A DNA stretch of 37,414 bases from Deltaproteobacteria bacterium (GTDB lineage: Bacteria; Myxococcota_A; UBA9042; PHBI01): contig WYBB01000120.1 in NCBI GenBank assembly GCA_011526585.1, positions 1-37,414 of the forward strand, given 5' to 3'. Of this stretch, positions 12,821 through 21,671 are shown piece after piece (the first letter of the stretch is position 1; every line of letters starts with the position of its first letter). A program made the translations under genes and the position numbers. The notes beneath the pieces are model-generated. The model made no database searches and was not told where the DNA came from. It saw only the letters and a list, made by a program, of their open reading frames with translations.

Positions 12821-14536
12821 TCAGTTCGCGCACTTCGGATCGATCCCCCGCGCGTCCAGCGCCAGGAACCCGTTGAAGCAGTAGGTCATCGAGTGACCCG
12901 CGCCGGTCGCGTCCTCGTAGGGCACGAGGCTGTTCTGGTTGGACGAGCGCTGGTGGCGCTCCCACACGTACCACGCCGGGTCGAGCGCGATCTGTCCCTT
13001 GCGGATGCGCGTGCACAGATCGTTGGGCCCGCACACCGACGGGTTCCACGAGAACGCCCAGACCGGCTTGCCGAACGACTCGAGCGACGCGCCGAGCAGC
13101 GACTGCAGGAAGGCGCCGCTGAGCCGCGTGCCGCCGCCGGGGCGATCGGCGTCGGCCTCGTAGGTGAAGATCGAGGTCTCGAAGATCTGATCGGGATCGT
13201 CCTGCGTCCGGCGCGGCCACAGCGTCGAGTAGAGCGGGATCAACGCGTAGCCGAACGCCTCGGGCTGCCCCTCGACCTCGGACATGTCGGTCGGCCACTG
13301 GTTGTTCACCTTCTTCACCTCGGTCGGCGAGCCGCCCATGTACTTGAAGACCAGCTTGTCGCCGTTCTTGAGCGCCTCGGGCAACGGACACGGCGGCGGC
13401 GGCACCACGCCGCCCTGGTTCCAGTTCCAGTTGCAGCTGCGGTGCGACTTCGCGGTGATGTAGCTCTCGAAGCGCCCACCCGGGAACAGGGTCTCCTGCG
13501 CGAACGCCGCCTTGAGCCCCCAGTCGTCGGCGCTGCCGTTGGCGACGATGCCGCTCTCGTTCGTCGCGAACGCGAAGTGCTCCTCGCTCGCGCCCTCCTT
13601 CCAGAAGGTGTACGCGAGCAGCGGCCGCTCCGCCGTCGCGCCGCGCGCCTTCTCGACCACGACCAGCACACCCGCGCTGGCGTTGCCCGTCGCGTACTCG
13701 ACGATCGGGTGGTTCATGTACGGGAAGTAGTAGACGTAGTGCAGGTAGTAGTGCGTGTACGTCTCGCTCACCGAGAAGTAGACCGCGGGCACGAGCGTCG
13801 TCGCCGACGTCACGATCCACGGGCGGTTGTTCGCCAGGTTCCAATCGCCGTCGCCGTCGAACTTCACCGGCACCTGGAGCTGCGCGCTGTCGTTGGCGTC
13901 GACCAGCGAGTAGATGTTCGGCGCATACTTGGCGGCGAGCTCACGGTAGCCGTCCTGGTTCGGGTAGTTCGCCGTCGTGAAGGTGAACTCCTCGGTGCTG
14001 GTGATGCGGTTGCCGACCTGGTCGGCGATGATGTTGGCGACGATGCGGATCGTGTAGGCCGAGGCGAGCTGCTGGTTGTTCTGCGTCGGGCGCCACTTCA
14101 CGGTCTTGCCGTCCGCCTGCAGCGTGGGCGCGCCGGGCACCTCCACCCCGTTCCAGTCGAAAAGCTTGATCGACGCCGGCGCCACCGTCGTCGGGAAGAG
14201 CGGCTCGGAGAAGACGATGGTGATGTCGAGCGGCAGCGCCACGTCGCTGGCGCCGTCGGCGGGCGTCGTCGAGACCACCGTCGGCGGATCGAGATCGGGC
14301 ACGAGGTCGGGCGGCACCGTGTCGGGCACCGCGGTGTCGACGGTCTCGCGCGTGTCGGGCTGCACCGTGTCGGTCGTGACCTCGGTGTCGGGGAAGCCGT
14401 CGGCTCCGTCGAAGAGCGGCACGTCCAGCCCGGTGTCGGTCGCCTTGGTGTCGTCGTCGCCGCAGCCGCCCGCGACCCCGCCGAGAGCGCAGCACGCTGC
14501 CAGCCCCAGGATCCTCGTCGCCGTGTCGCGTCTCAT
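12821..14536 (-). CDS. Large lipoprotein with Big_5-type Ig domain and Vps62-like region
   Basis: A 571-residue exported protein. The signal peptide ends in a Cys (GGC at 25, or the alternative LAAC at 15), followed by an Asp/Thr-rich linker (about 26-85) typical of surface lipoproteins in this lineage. Next is an Ig-like Big_5 domain (about 85-190) with VVSTTPADGASDVALP and DITIVFSEPL. The rest (about 195-571) contains YAPNIYSL, DGDGDWNLANN and aromatic-rich strands such as YTHYYLHYVYYFPYMNH; this resembles Vps62/DUF946-type domains, though I hold that loosely. Several Cys in the last third may form disulfides. GGAGG precedes the ATG by 6 nt. It is probably monocistronic and located at the outer membrane surface. 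Function is unknown. Confidence 0.82.
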   Translation of the reverse strand: MRRDTATRILGLAACCALGGVAGGCGDDDTKATDTGLDVPLFDGADGFPDTEVTTDTVQPDTRETVDTAVPDTVPPDLVPDLDPPTVVSTTPADGASDVALPLDITIVFSEPLFPTTVAPASIKLFDWNGVEVPGAPTLQADGKTVKWRPTQNNQQLASAYTIRIVANIIADQVGNRITSTEEFTFTTANYPNQDGYRELAAKYAPNIYSLVDANDSAQLQVPVKFDGDGDWNLANNRPWIVTSATTLVPAVYFSVSETYTHYYLHYVYYFPYMNHPIVEYATGNASAGVLVVVEKARGATAERPLLAYTFWKEGASEEHFAFATNESGIVANGSADDWGLKAAFAQETLFPGGRFESYITAKSHRSCNWNWNQGGVVPPPPCPLPEALKNGDKLVFKYMGGSPTEVKKVNNQWPTDMSEVEGQPEAFGYALIPLYSTLWPRRTQDDPDQIFETSIFTYEADADRPGGGTRLSGAFLQSLLGASLESFGKPVWAFSWNPSVCGPNDLCTRIRKGQIALDPAWYVWERHQRSSNQNSLVPYEDATGAGHSMTYCFNGFLALDARGIDPKCAN

Positions 14537-14573
14537 CGCTGCCTCCGTGCTGCCCGTATCGTACCGCGTGCTA

Positions 14574-14716
14574 GGTGTCTGGTGTCAAACGGCTGCACCG
14601 GGCGTCTCCTTCGTCGGTCGGTCGGTCGCTTGTGCGCCGTACGTCGAGTACGGCTCCGCGCTCCCTTCCCTCCCTCCTCGGATCCATCCCGGTTCGCTCG
14701 TTCGACACCAGACACC
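14574..14716. repeat. 143-bp element with 18-bp terminal inverted repeats and inner palindrome
   Basis: The ends GGTGTCTGGTGTCAAACG and CGTTCGACACCAGACACC are inverted repeats with one mismatch. Inside are a TCGG(TCGG)n tract and the inner inverted repeat GCCGTAC-GTCGA-GTACGGC. It has no coding capacity and lies between two divergent genes. A second element with the same layout lies near 21.6 kb. It resembles a MITE or extragenic palindromic repeat; target-site duplications were not identified. The rest of this 314-base intergenic space (to 14850) shows no recognisable promoter or gene. Confidence 0.6.
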
Positions 14717-14850
14717 AGCCCTTGTGACCACGTACCCGGGGTGGTAAGGGCCAGCGGTTTCGCGGCAAGCGGCATTACACGAGGCCCGACGCCGCGTCAA
14801 TCGACTTACCACGAGCCGGCCGCCGTGCCGCCAGCCCCATCGAAGACAAC

Positions 14851-16893
14851 GTGCCGCGTCGCCTCCGCCAACTCAAGCTCGCCGCGTTCATCGCGCTGCG
14901 CATCGCGCGATCGAAGCGCAGCGCGACCCTTTCGCTGGTGACGCTGATCAGCATCGTCGGGATCGCCTGCGGCGTCATGGCGCTCACCGTCGTGCTCGCG
15001 GTGACCGACGGCTTCCAGCAGGCCTTCCAGGATCGCATCCTCGGGATCTTCCCCCACCTCGTCGTCACGCGCACCTCGTCCGCCTTCCGCGACTACGAGG
15101 ACGTGCTCCTCACGATCCGCGCGACCCCCGGCGTCGTCGGCGCCACCCCGCTCACCGGCGACGAGATGATGGTCGCCAACGGCCCGTTCCGTGCCGGCGC
15201 GACGGTGCAGGGCATCGACCTCGCCTCGATCGGATCGGTGCTCGACCTCGACACCCTGGTGCGCCGCGACGACGCCCACGGTGGCGACCCCCTCGCCGGC
15301 CTCGGCGAGGACCCCGAGCTCGTCGTCGACGGCGACCGCCGCACGCTGCGCGCCCCCGTCGAGGGCGCCTCGCTCACGCTGATCGAGCCCGGCGGCGGCC
15401 GCGCCCCGCTGGTGCTCATCGACGAGCGCACGAGCCCCGACGCCGACCACTTCCGCGTCAAGGCGCTCGACCTGCGCGCCGACCGCGCCCGCCCCATCGA
15501 GCTCGTGCCCACCGACGGCGCCGTCAAGACCGTCTACGAGCTCGCCGCGCCGATCCGCCTCGACGGCGGCGACCTCGCCGCGCCCGCTCCGCGCTGGGGG
15601 CGCGAGCTCGAGGTCCCGCACGGCACCTTCACACTCGCGCCCACCGGCGAGAGCCTGCGCCTGCACCCCGAGCGCGCCTACTCCATCGTCCTGTGGCACG
15701 CCTCGCCCGGCGAGGTCCGTAGCCTGCTCATGGTCGAGCAGCCGACCGCCACCTTCGGCGAGCGCCAGGCGCTGGCGCGCGTCGTCGACCTGCGCCCGCT
15801 CGGCGAGACCCGCCCGCTCGCCTGGCACGGTCGCGACGCCCCGCTCGCGACCACCCGGCCCGGCGAGTTCACCGGCTTCACCGCGGTGCCGGCGCGCCTG
15901 CCCGGCGTGCTGCTCGGCCAGACCCTCGCCAGGAAGCTCGAGGCCGAAATCGGCGACGAGCTCACCTTCGTCACCCCGCTGCGCGGCCTCGACAACAAGA
16001 TGGTCGGCCCCTTCGGCATGCTGCCCTCGTCGGCGCGCTTCACCCTCGTCGGCGTCTTCGAGGCGGGCTTCCACGACCACGACTCGCGCCTGGCGCTGAC
16101 CAACATCGCCGTCGCCCAGCGCTTCATGAACCGCGGCAAGCTCGTGCGCTCGCTCGCCGTGCGCACCGCTTCGCTCACCGCGCTCGACCAGACCAAGGCC
16201 GCGCTCCAGCGCGCGCTCGACCCCTACCCGCTCGAGGATCTGCTCCAGCGCGCCTGGGAGCTCGATCGCAAGCTCACGACCCTGGTCGGCCCCGACTACG
16301 ACCCGCGCCTGTCCCCGCCGAGCCCCGACGCGCCCTTCATCTCCGGCCTGCGCAACGTGATGCAGACCGTCAACCTCATGCGCTTCTCCGGCGCCGAGGC
16401 GGCCACGCAGAACCGCTTCCAGATCTTCGACTGGCGCGAGAAGAACGTGAACCTGTTCAGCGCGCTCGAGCTCCAGAAGATCGTGCTGACGATCTTCTTC
16501 TTCATCATCATCCTCGTCGGCAGCTTCGTCGTCGTCGGCTCGCAGACGATGATCGTGCACGAGAAGACCCCCGACATCGCCATCCTCAAGGCCATGGGCG
16601 GCACCAGCGGCCTCGTGCGCCTCGTCTTCACCCTGCAGGGCCTCTTCGTCGCCGTCGTCGGCCTCATCGCCGGCCTCGCCATCGGGCTCGGCTTCGTCGC
16701 GATCATCGAGGCGGTCGACTACCAGCTCGAGGCGTCGATCTACCTCATCGATCACCTGCCGGCCGCCGTCGACGTCGGCGAGCTCACGCTGGTCGCGCTC
16801 GGCACCCTGACCTGCACCCTCCTGACCACGCAGATCTCCGCGGGACGCGCCGCCGCCAAGACCCCGGTCACCGGCCTCCGACAAGTCGATTGA
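14851..16893 (+). CDS. LolC/LolE-family ABC transporter permease (lipoprotein release type)
   Basis: A 680-residue inner-membrane permease of the FtsX/MacB/LolC-E superfamily. The N-terminus FIALRIARSKR followed by a long first helix (about 28-52) is typical of LolC/LolE. Three further helices are near the C-terminus (about 545-570, 588-620, 645-668), with EKTPDIAILKAMGG, the coupling-helix region of these permeases. The periplasmic domain between TM1 and TM2 is about 490 residues, much larger than in standard LolC/E proteins of about 400 residues total. Such permeases use an ATPase partner (LolD) to extract lipoproteins, but none is encoded in this window. Translation starts at GTG with no clear ribosome site. 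The downstream RodZ-like gene begins 35 nt after the stop. Confidence 0.85.
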   Translation: MPRRLRQLKLAAFIALRIARSKRSATLSLVTLISIVGIACGVMALTVVLAVTDGFQQAFQDRILGIFPHLVVTRTSSAFRDYEDVLLTIRATPGVVGATPLTGDEMMVANGPFRAGATVQGIDLASIGSVLDLDTLVRRDDAHGGDPLAGLGEDPELVVDGDRRTLRAPVEGASLTLIEPGGGRAPLVLIDERTSPDADHFRVKALDLRADRARPIELVPTDGAVKTVYELAAPIRLDGGDLAAPAPRWGRELEVPHGTFTLAPTGESLRLHPERAYSIVLWHASPGEVRSLLMVEQPTATFGERQALARVVDLRPLGETRPLAWHGRDAPLATTRPGEFTGFTAVPARLPGVLLGQTLARKLEAEIGDELTFVTPLRGLDNKMVGPFGMLPSSARFTLVGVFEAGFHDHDSRLALTNIAVAQRFMNRGKLVRSLAVRTASLTALDQTKAALQRALDPYPLEDLLQRAWELDRKLTTLVGPDYDPRLSPPSPDAPFISGLRNVMQTVNLMRFSGAEAATQNRFQIFDWREKNVNLFSALELQKIVLTIFFFIIILVGSFVVVGSQTMIVHEKTPDIAILKAMGGTSGLVRLVFTLQGLFVAVVGLIAGLAIGLGFVAIIEAVDYQLEASIYLIDHLPAAVDVGELTLVALGTLTCTLLTTQISAGRAAAKTPVTGLRQVD

Positions 16894-16928
16894 CCATCGG
16901 GCCGCCGTCGAATAGACCACCCGCTGGC

Positions 16929-17588
16929 ATGGACGAGGTAGGACCCAGGCTCAGGGACGCACGCGCGGCGAAGAACCTCTCGCTCGAGGACATCGCCCAG
17001 GCGACGAAGATCCCGAAGACCTCGCTGATGAACCTCGAGGCCGGACACTGGGATGCGCTGCCGGCGCCGGTCTTCGTGCGCGGCTTCATCCGCGCCTACG
17101 CGCGCGTCGTCGGCGCCGATCCCGCCGCGATGGTGCGCCTCTACGAGGCGAGCCCCGGCCCGGCCGAGCACCCGGCCGACGGCTTCGGCAACCAGCTCGG
17201 CGCCCGCTCCGGCGACGCCCCTCGGCAGGCGGGCGCTCGCCCCCAGCCCGGCGCCTCCCCGATCGCGCGCGGCCCCGACGCGCGTCCCCCTTCGCGGCCC
17301 AGCGCGATCGAGCGCCAGCTCGACCCACAGCGCAAGCTCGTGCCGCTGCAGCCGGTCTCCTATCGCCGCGACTCGGGCCTGCGCGGCGGCTACACGCTGC
17401 TCGCGGTGGTGGCGGTCGGCCTGCTCGTCGCCGCCTGGCTCCTGGTCGGCGGCAAGACCCCACGCGACACCACGACCGCGCGCACGCCGCTGGCGCCGCT
17501 CATGCACGAGCGCATCGACGGCGTGCCCTCGCTCGACGAGGCGCCGCCCCCCGCAGGGACGACGGGACCGACGACGCGCACGCGCTGA
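16929..17588 (+). CDS. RodZ-like membrane protein with N-terminal HTH
   Basis: A 219-residue bitopic membrane protein. Residues 4-72 are a Cro/CI-type HTH domain of the RodZ kind (VGPRLRDARAAKNLSLEDIA, then TKIPKTSLMNLE). A Pro/Ala/Arg-rich linker precedes a single membrane helix at about 153-175. RodZ links the MreB cytoskeleton to the cell-wall elongation machinery. Here only about 45 residues follow the helix, so the periplasmic DUF4115 domain of typical RodZ is absent; many distant homologues share this reduced form. ATG was chosen because RodZ proteins begin like this. A TTG overlapping the stop of the upstream permease is the alternative. mgtE follows after 33 nt, so the run is probably co-transcribed. 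Confidence 0.75.
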   Translation: MDEVGPRLRDARAAKNLSLEDIAQATKIPKTSLMNLEAGHWDALPAPVFVRGFIRAYARVVGADPAAMVRLYEASPGPAEHPADGFGNQLGARSGDAPRQAGARPQPGASPIARGPDARPPSRPSAIERQLDPQRKLVPLQPVSYRRDSGLRGGYTLLAVVAVGLLVAAWLLVGGKTPRDTTTARTPLAPLMHERIDGVPSLDEAPPPAGTTGPTTRTR

Positions 17589-17621
17589 GCGCATTCCCTT
17601 CATGGAGGAGATCGGCCGGGC

Positions 17622-18983
17622 ATGCAGCTCAACCGCCAGCGGCTCCTGCACGACACGCTGAGGCGCTACCTGCGCCGGCAGTCGGTGCCGCACCTCGGGC
17701 GGCTCCTGCAGAAGACGCGCGTGACCGATCTGGCGGTGGTGCTCTCGAGCTTCGCCGAGAAGGACCAGCACCGCGTCTTCGAGCGCCTGCCCGACGCCGC
17801 GACCAAGGCCGACCTGATCGTGCACATGCAGCCGCCCTTCGGCAAGCGCGTGCTCGACCCGCTCGCCGCCGAGGAGGCCGCCGCGATCCTGTCGGAGATG
17901 GCGACCGACGACGCCGCCGACATCCTGCAGGACCTCGAGGAGGCGCAGCGCGACAAGGTCCTCGAGCTCCTCGACACCGACGACAAGGAAGAGGTCGAGG
18001 ACCTGATGGCCTACGGCGACGACACCGCCGGCGGCATCATGTTGCCCGAGTTCGTCGCGCTGCCGGCGGACACGACGGCCGAGGAGGCGCTGATCGCGCT
18101 GCGCGAGAAGGCCGACGACGTCGAGATGGCCAACTACATCTACGTGACGAGCGCCGAAGGGCAGCTCCTCGGCGTGCTGTCGTTGCGCAAGCTCGTGACG
18201 GCGCCGCCGCACAAGCGCATCCGCGACTTCATGGAGACCGACGTCATCGCGGTCTCGCCCGAGACCGACCAGGAGGCGGTCGCCAAGCTCGTCTCCGACC
18301 ACGGCCTCCTCGCGGTGCCGGTCGTCGACGAGGCGCAGCACCTGCTCGGCATCGTCACGATCGACGACGTGATCGGCGTGCTCGAGGAGGAGGCGCAGGA
18401 AGACCTCCTGATGCTGGCCGGCGCCGGCGCCCCGGTCATGATCGACGAGGGCTTCTTCACCCACGTCAAGAACCGCTTCCCGTGGCTGCTCGCGAGCTGC
18501 GGCGGCGGCATCCTCTCGGCGATGGTGATGGGCGCATTCGAGAGCACGCTGGCCGCGCACCACTTCTTCGCGCTCTTCCTGCCGATCATCCTCGGCATGT
18601 CGGGCAACGTCGGCACCCAGTCGGCGACCGTCACCGTGCGCGGGCTCGCGCTCGGGCAGATCGGCCAGGAGCGCAAGGTCGCCACGCTCCGACGCGAGCT
18701 GATGATCGGGCTCTCGCTCGGCCTCCTCTACGCGGCGATCGTCGGCGCCGTCGCCGCCGTCATGAGCGACGAGCCGCTCGACGGGCTGGCGATCGCCTTC
18801 TCGATGGCCTGCGGCATGATGCTCGCCTCGACCCTCGGCACCGCCGTGCCGCTCGCGCTTTCGCGCCTCAAGATCGATCCGGCGGTCGCGACCGGCCCCT
18901 TCGTCACCACCAGCCTCGATCTGCTCGGGGTCGCGCTCTACTTCGGGGTCTCGATCCCGATGGCGCTGGCGCTGATCGGCTGA
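17622..18983 (+). CDS. mgtE: Magnesium transporter MgtE
   Basis: A 453-residue magnesium channel. The N-terminal MgtE N domain (about 20-125) has the superhelix pattern seen in AAAILSEMATDDAADILQDL. Two CBS domains follow (about 135-260; LPADTTAEEALIALR, then VIAVSPETDQEAVAKL). The C-terminal part (about 275-453) contains five hydrophobic helices with the pore motif MSGNVGTQSATV. The cytosolic domains sense magnesium and close the pore when it is plentiful. GGAGGAG lies 11 nt before the ATG. Its stop shares one base with the recO start. No room exists for a magnesium riboswitch in the 33-nt gap upstream, so control must come from elsewhere. Length and motifs are normal. Confidence 0.95.
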   Translation: MQLNRQRLLHDTLRRYLRRQSVPHLGRLLQKTRVTDLAVVLSSFAEKDQHRVFERLPDAATKADLIVHMQPPFGKRVLDPLAAEEAAAILSEMATDDAADILQDLEEAQRDKVLELLDTDDKEEVEDLMAYGDDTAGGIMLPEFVALPADTTAEEALIALREKADDVEMANYIYVTSAEGQLLGVLSLRKLVTAPPHKRIRDFMETDVIAVSPETDQEAVAKLVSDHGLLAVPVVDEAQHLLGIVTIDDVIGVLEEEAQEDLLMLAGAGAPVMIDEGFFTHVKNRFPWLLASCGGGILSAMVMGAFESTLAAHHFFALFLPIILGMSGNVGTQSATVTVRGLALGQIGQERKVATLRRELMIGLSLGLLYAAIVGAVAAVMSDEPLDGLAIAFSMACGMMLASTLGTAVPLALSRLKIDPAVATGPFVTTSLDLLGVALYFGVSIPMALALIG

Positions 18984-19633
18984 TGCAGCGTTGGGACGCC
19001 GACGCGATCGTGCTCAGCGGCGCCGACTCGCGCGACGACAAGATCATTCGCCTGCTGCTCGAGAGCGACGAGCTCGTGCCGGCGCTGGTGCGCTTCGCGC
19101 GCAAGGCGGGTAAATCCTCGAAATCAAGCAAGATCCAGCCGATGTCCCGCGTGCACGTCACGCTGCGCGGCAAGGCCTCCGACACGCTCGCGCTGCTCGA
19201 GACGGTCAGCGTCGAGACCCCGCACGCGGTGCTCAAGGGCGACCTCCTGCGCCTGTCGCTGGCGACGACGATGTGCGAGGTCGTGCTGCACCTGATCCCG
19301 GAGTGGGGTCGCGAGGAGGGGGTCTTCGCGTTGCTCGCGCGCGCGCTCGGCCACCTCGACGATCCGAGCGCCAGGATCGGCGAGGAATTGCTCGTGCTCT
19401 TCGAGCTCAAGCTCCTCGATCGCTTCGGCGTGCTGCCCCCGCTCGAGTCGCTCTCCGAGCTCTCCGCCAGCGCGCGCGCCGCGCTGGAGGACTGGCGCCA
19501 GGGGCGCTTCTCGCCGCTCTCTGCGCGCGACGTGCGCGCCGCCGCCCGCTTCCTCGAGCACGCGCTCGCCGCGCACTCGGGCCGCCCGCTCGCCTCGCGC
19601 GCCTTCCTCGACCAGATCATCGGGAACGGGTGA
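18983..19633 (+). CDS. recO: DNA repair protein RecO
   Basis: A 216-residue protein of the RecFOR pathway, which loads RecA on SSB-coated single-stranded DNA. The N-terminal OB fold (about 1-80) shows DAIVLSGADSRDDKIIRLL and FARKAGKSSKSSK, the typical RecO basic loop; the helical RecO_C part follows with LVLFELKLLDRFGVLPPLE. The zinc-finger cysteines found in many RecO proteins are missing, since only one Cys is present. The start ATG overlaps the mgtE stop by one base (TGATG), so translation is coupled. The protein is a little shorter than E. coli RecO. The kinase gene follows after 4 nt. Confidence 0.9.
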   Translation: MQRWDADAIVLSGADSRDDKIIRLLLESDELVPALVRFARKAGKSSKSSKIQPMSRVHVTLRGKASDTLALLETVSVETPHAVLKGDLLRLSLATTMCEVVLHLIPEWGREEGVFALLARALGHLDDPSARIGEELLVLFELKLLDRFGVLPPLESLSELSASARAALEDWRQGRFSPLSARDVRAAARFLEHALAAHSGRPLASRAFLDQIIGNG

Positions 19634-19637
19634 GGCG

Positions 19638-21542
19638 ATGGCGTTGCCCGATCTCGGCGCGCACGGCTATCGCCTCACGGCGATCCTCGGCAAGAACCCC
19701 GAGGGCGGCCGCGTCGCCTATCGCGGCGTGCGCGAGCGCGACGCCCGCGACGTCGTCGTCAAGCGCTTCTCCTTCGCCGACAAGGCCTCGACCTGGGAGA
19801 GCTACCAGGCCCACGAGCGCGAGCTGGCGATCCTGCGCGGGCTCTCCCACCCGCGCATCCCGGCCTACCTCGACCACTTCCAGGACGAGCACGGCTTCTC
19901 GGTGGTGCAGGCCTTCTGCCCCGCTCCGGCGATGTCGGCGCGCCGGCTCTGGCGCCCCGACGAGGTCCGGACGGTCGCGCGCTCGGCGCTCGAGCTCCTC
20001 GTCTATCTGCAGTCGTTGTCGCCGCCGGTCGTGCACCGCGACCTCAAGCCGGACAACATCCTCGTCGACGACCGCCACCAGGCGCACTTCGTCGACTTCG
20101 GCCTCGCCCGCGCCGACACCGACCGCGCCAGCACCGTCGCGGCCGGCACCCCGGGCTTCGTGCCGCCCGAGCAGCTCCTCGGCCACGCGCTCACGACCGC
20201 GACCGACCTCTACGGGCTCGGCGCCTCGCTCGTCGCCGCGCTCACCGGCACCCCCTCCAACGAAATCGGCGCGCTCGTCGACGCGAGCTTCACCTTCGAT
20301 CTCTCGCGGCTGCCGCCCGCGATCGACGACGAGTTCAAGCGCTGGCTCGAGCGCATGCTCGCGCCCTCGCTGATGCATCGTTTCAGCTCGGCCAAGGAGG
20401 CCCTCGCCGCCCTCGACCAGCCCACCCCCGCGCCACGCAAGAAGCAGCCGACCTCGGCCAGCACCCCGGCGCCGCCGCGACCGACCGTGCCGGCACGACC
20501 CCACGCCCGCGCGTCACGGCAACGACCGCGCGCCGCTCCGTCCCACCCCCGACGGGTCGTCGTCGTCGCGTCGGTCGTCGCGCTCGGCGCCGCCTTCGGC
20601 CTCTTCTTCCAGCTCGGTACCCCCGCCGCGCCGAGCGCCGACCCGACCGCGCCGCGCGACATCGGCCTCACCTGCAGCGCGCCGATGACGATCGAGCACG
20701 ACATCGTCATGCGCCAGCAGCACCCAGCGATCGTCGCGCGCGATGGCTGCCGGCTGACGATGCGCGACGCGGCGATCCGCGGCCACATCGGGATCGTCGT
20801 CGAGGGCGGCGAGGTCACGCTCGAGCGCGTACGCTTCGAGACCCGCGCCCCGGCGGTCGAGCTCCGCACCGAGCGCGCGGTCGTCACCGCCAACGCCGTC
20901 CGGATGAGCTGCGGGCAGCGCTGCGTCATGCAGCGCGGCGGCCGCCTCACGCTCGACGACGCCCAGCTCGGCGCCGAGTCGATCGCCCTCGATCTCCAGG
21001 CCGGACAAGCGCATGTCACGCGCTCGACGATCCGCTCCGGACGCACCGCCGTCGCGGTCTACCAGGGGAGCATCGCGCTGAGCCAGTCCACCTTGACGGG
21101 CAGCGCGCTCGCCCTCGAGGCCCGGCCAGGCACCCACGTCGCGATCGACGGCGGTCGCTTCGAGGGCGGGCTCCGGCTCGACCCGCAGGCGACGGTCGAG
21201 GGTCTGCACGGCGCCGAGGTCGCGCTCGGCTCCGCCGCACCCGAGACCTGGGCCGAGCTGACCTGCGCCCCGCTGCTCGCCTGCATGGCGGCCTCGGAGC
21301 GCCTCGGCTCCTACGCGATCGATCTCCGTGTCCCGATCGGCGCCGACGGCGTGCCCGCCCGACCCGAGACCTTGCAGAGCGACCTCGCCGCCGAGGACCT
21401 GCGCTGCATCGAGTCGCTGATCCAGCAGGTCGAGCTGCCCGGCTACGACGGCCAGACCCACGTCGTGCGCTGCACGCTCACCGGCCAGCGCATGGCCGGC
21501 GGCGGAGCGATGCAGTCGCGCGACTATCGCCTCGAACGCTGA
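19638..21542 (+). CDS. Ser/Thr protein kinase with extracytoplasmic beta-helix domain
   Basis: A 634-residue membrane kinase. The kinase domain spans about 10-275 with ATP-binding Lys42 (VVVKRF), catalytic HRDLKPDN at 133-140, DFG at 153-155 and a PPE in place of APE. The glycine loop is degenerate. A Pro/Arg-rich linker leads to one membrane helix (about 306-328). The outer part (about 345-520) has repeated short beta strands (LTMRDAAIRGHIGIVVEGG, VTLERVRFE) like a right-handed parallel beta-helix, followed by a Cys-containing C-terminal domain. All catalytic residues are in place, so activity is expected. The beta-helix may sense a cell-wall or surface ligand, which is inferred. GGTGAGG before the ATG overlaps the recO stop. 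Confidence 0.9.
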   Translation: MALPDLGAHGYRLTAILGKNPEGGRVAYRGVRERDARDVVVKRFSFADKASTWESYQAHERELAILRGLSHPRIPAYLDHFQDEHGFSVVQAFCPAPAMSARRLWRPDEVRTVARSALELLVYLQSLSPPVVHRDLKPDNILVDDRHQAHFVDFGLARADTDRASTVAAGTPGFVPPEQLLGHALTTATDLYGLGASLVAALTGTPSNEIGALVDASFTFDLSRLPPAIDDEFKRWLERMLAPSLMHRFSSAKEALAALDQPTPAPRKKQPTSASTPAPPRPTVPARPHARASRQRPRAAPSHPRRVVVVASVVALGAAFGLFFQLGTPAAPSADPTAPRDIGLTCSAPMTIEHDIVMRQQHPAIVARDGCRLTMRDAAIRGHIGIVVEGGEVTLERVRFETRAPAVELRTERAVVTANAVRMSCGQRCVMQRGGRLTLDDAQLGAESIALDLQAGQAHVTRSTIRSGRTAVAVYQGSIALSQSTLTGSALALEARPGTHVAIDGGRFEGGLRLDPQATVEGLHGAEVALGSAAPETWAELTCAPLLACMAASERLGSYAIDLRVPIGADGVPARPETLQSDLAAEDLRCIESLIQQVELPGYDGQTHVVRCTLTGQRMAGGGAMQSRDYRLER

Positions 21543-21664
21543 GTTCGCGGCTGCAACGCGCGGGGGCGGCGTCGCTGCGCTTGGTCGGTCGTGCGGCGTA
21601 CTCGAGTACGCCTCCTCCCTCCCGGCGCTTGCTCCTCGCCCGCGCGCGTTTCGCTCGCGAACTC
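21541..21664. repeat. 124-bp element with terminal inverted repeats and perfect 18-bp inner palindrome
   Basis: The ends GAGTTCGCG and CGCGAACTC form a 9-bp inverted repeat. The centre is the perfect palindrome GGCGTACTCGAGTACGCC, preceded by TTGGTCGGTC and followed by CTCCTCCCTCC. The layout matches the element near 14.6 kb (GGCTGCAMC, GTCGGTCG, GTAC palindrome, C/T-rich tract, TTCGCTCG). It fills the space between the kinase gene and convergent nth, and its left end overlaps the kinase stop codon. It may also terminate transcription from both sides. Confidence 0.6.
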
Positions 21665-21671
21665 GACCGAG

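Noticed and set aside
17589..17621. Magnesium riboswitch before mgtE
   Set aside because: Only 33 nt separate the upstream gene from mgtE.
14806..18563. Two long minus-strand frames opposite the permease and mgtE
   Set aside because: Antisense of well-recognised genes; low-complexity translation.
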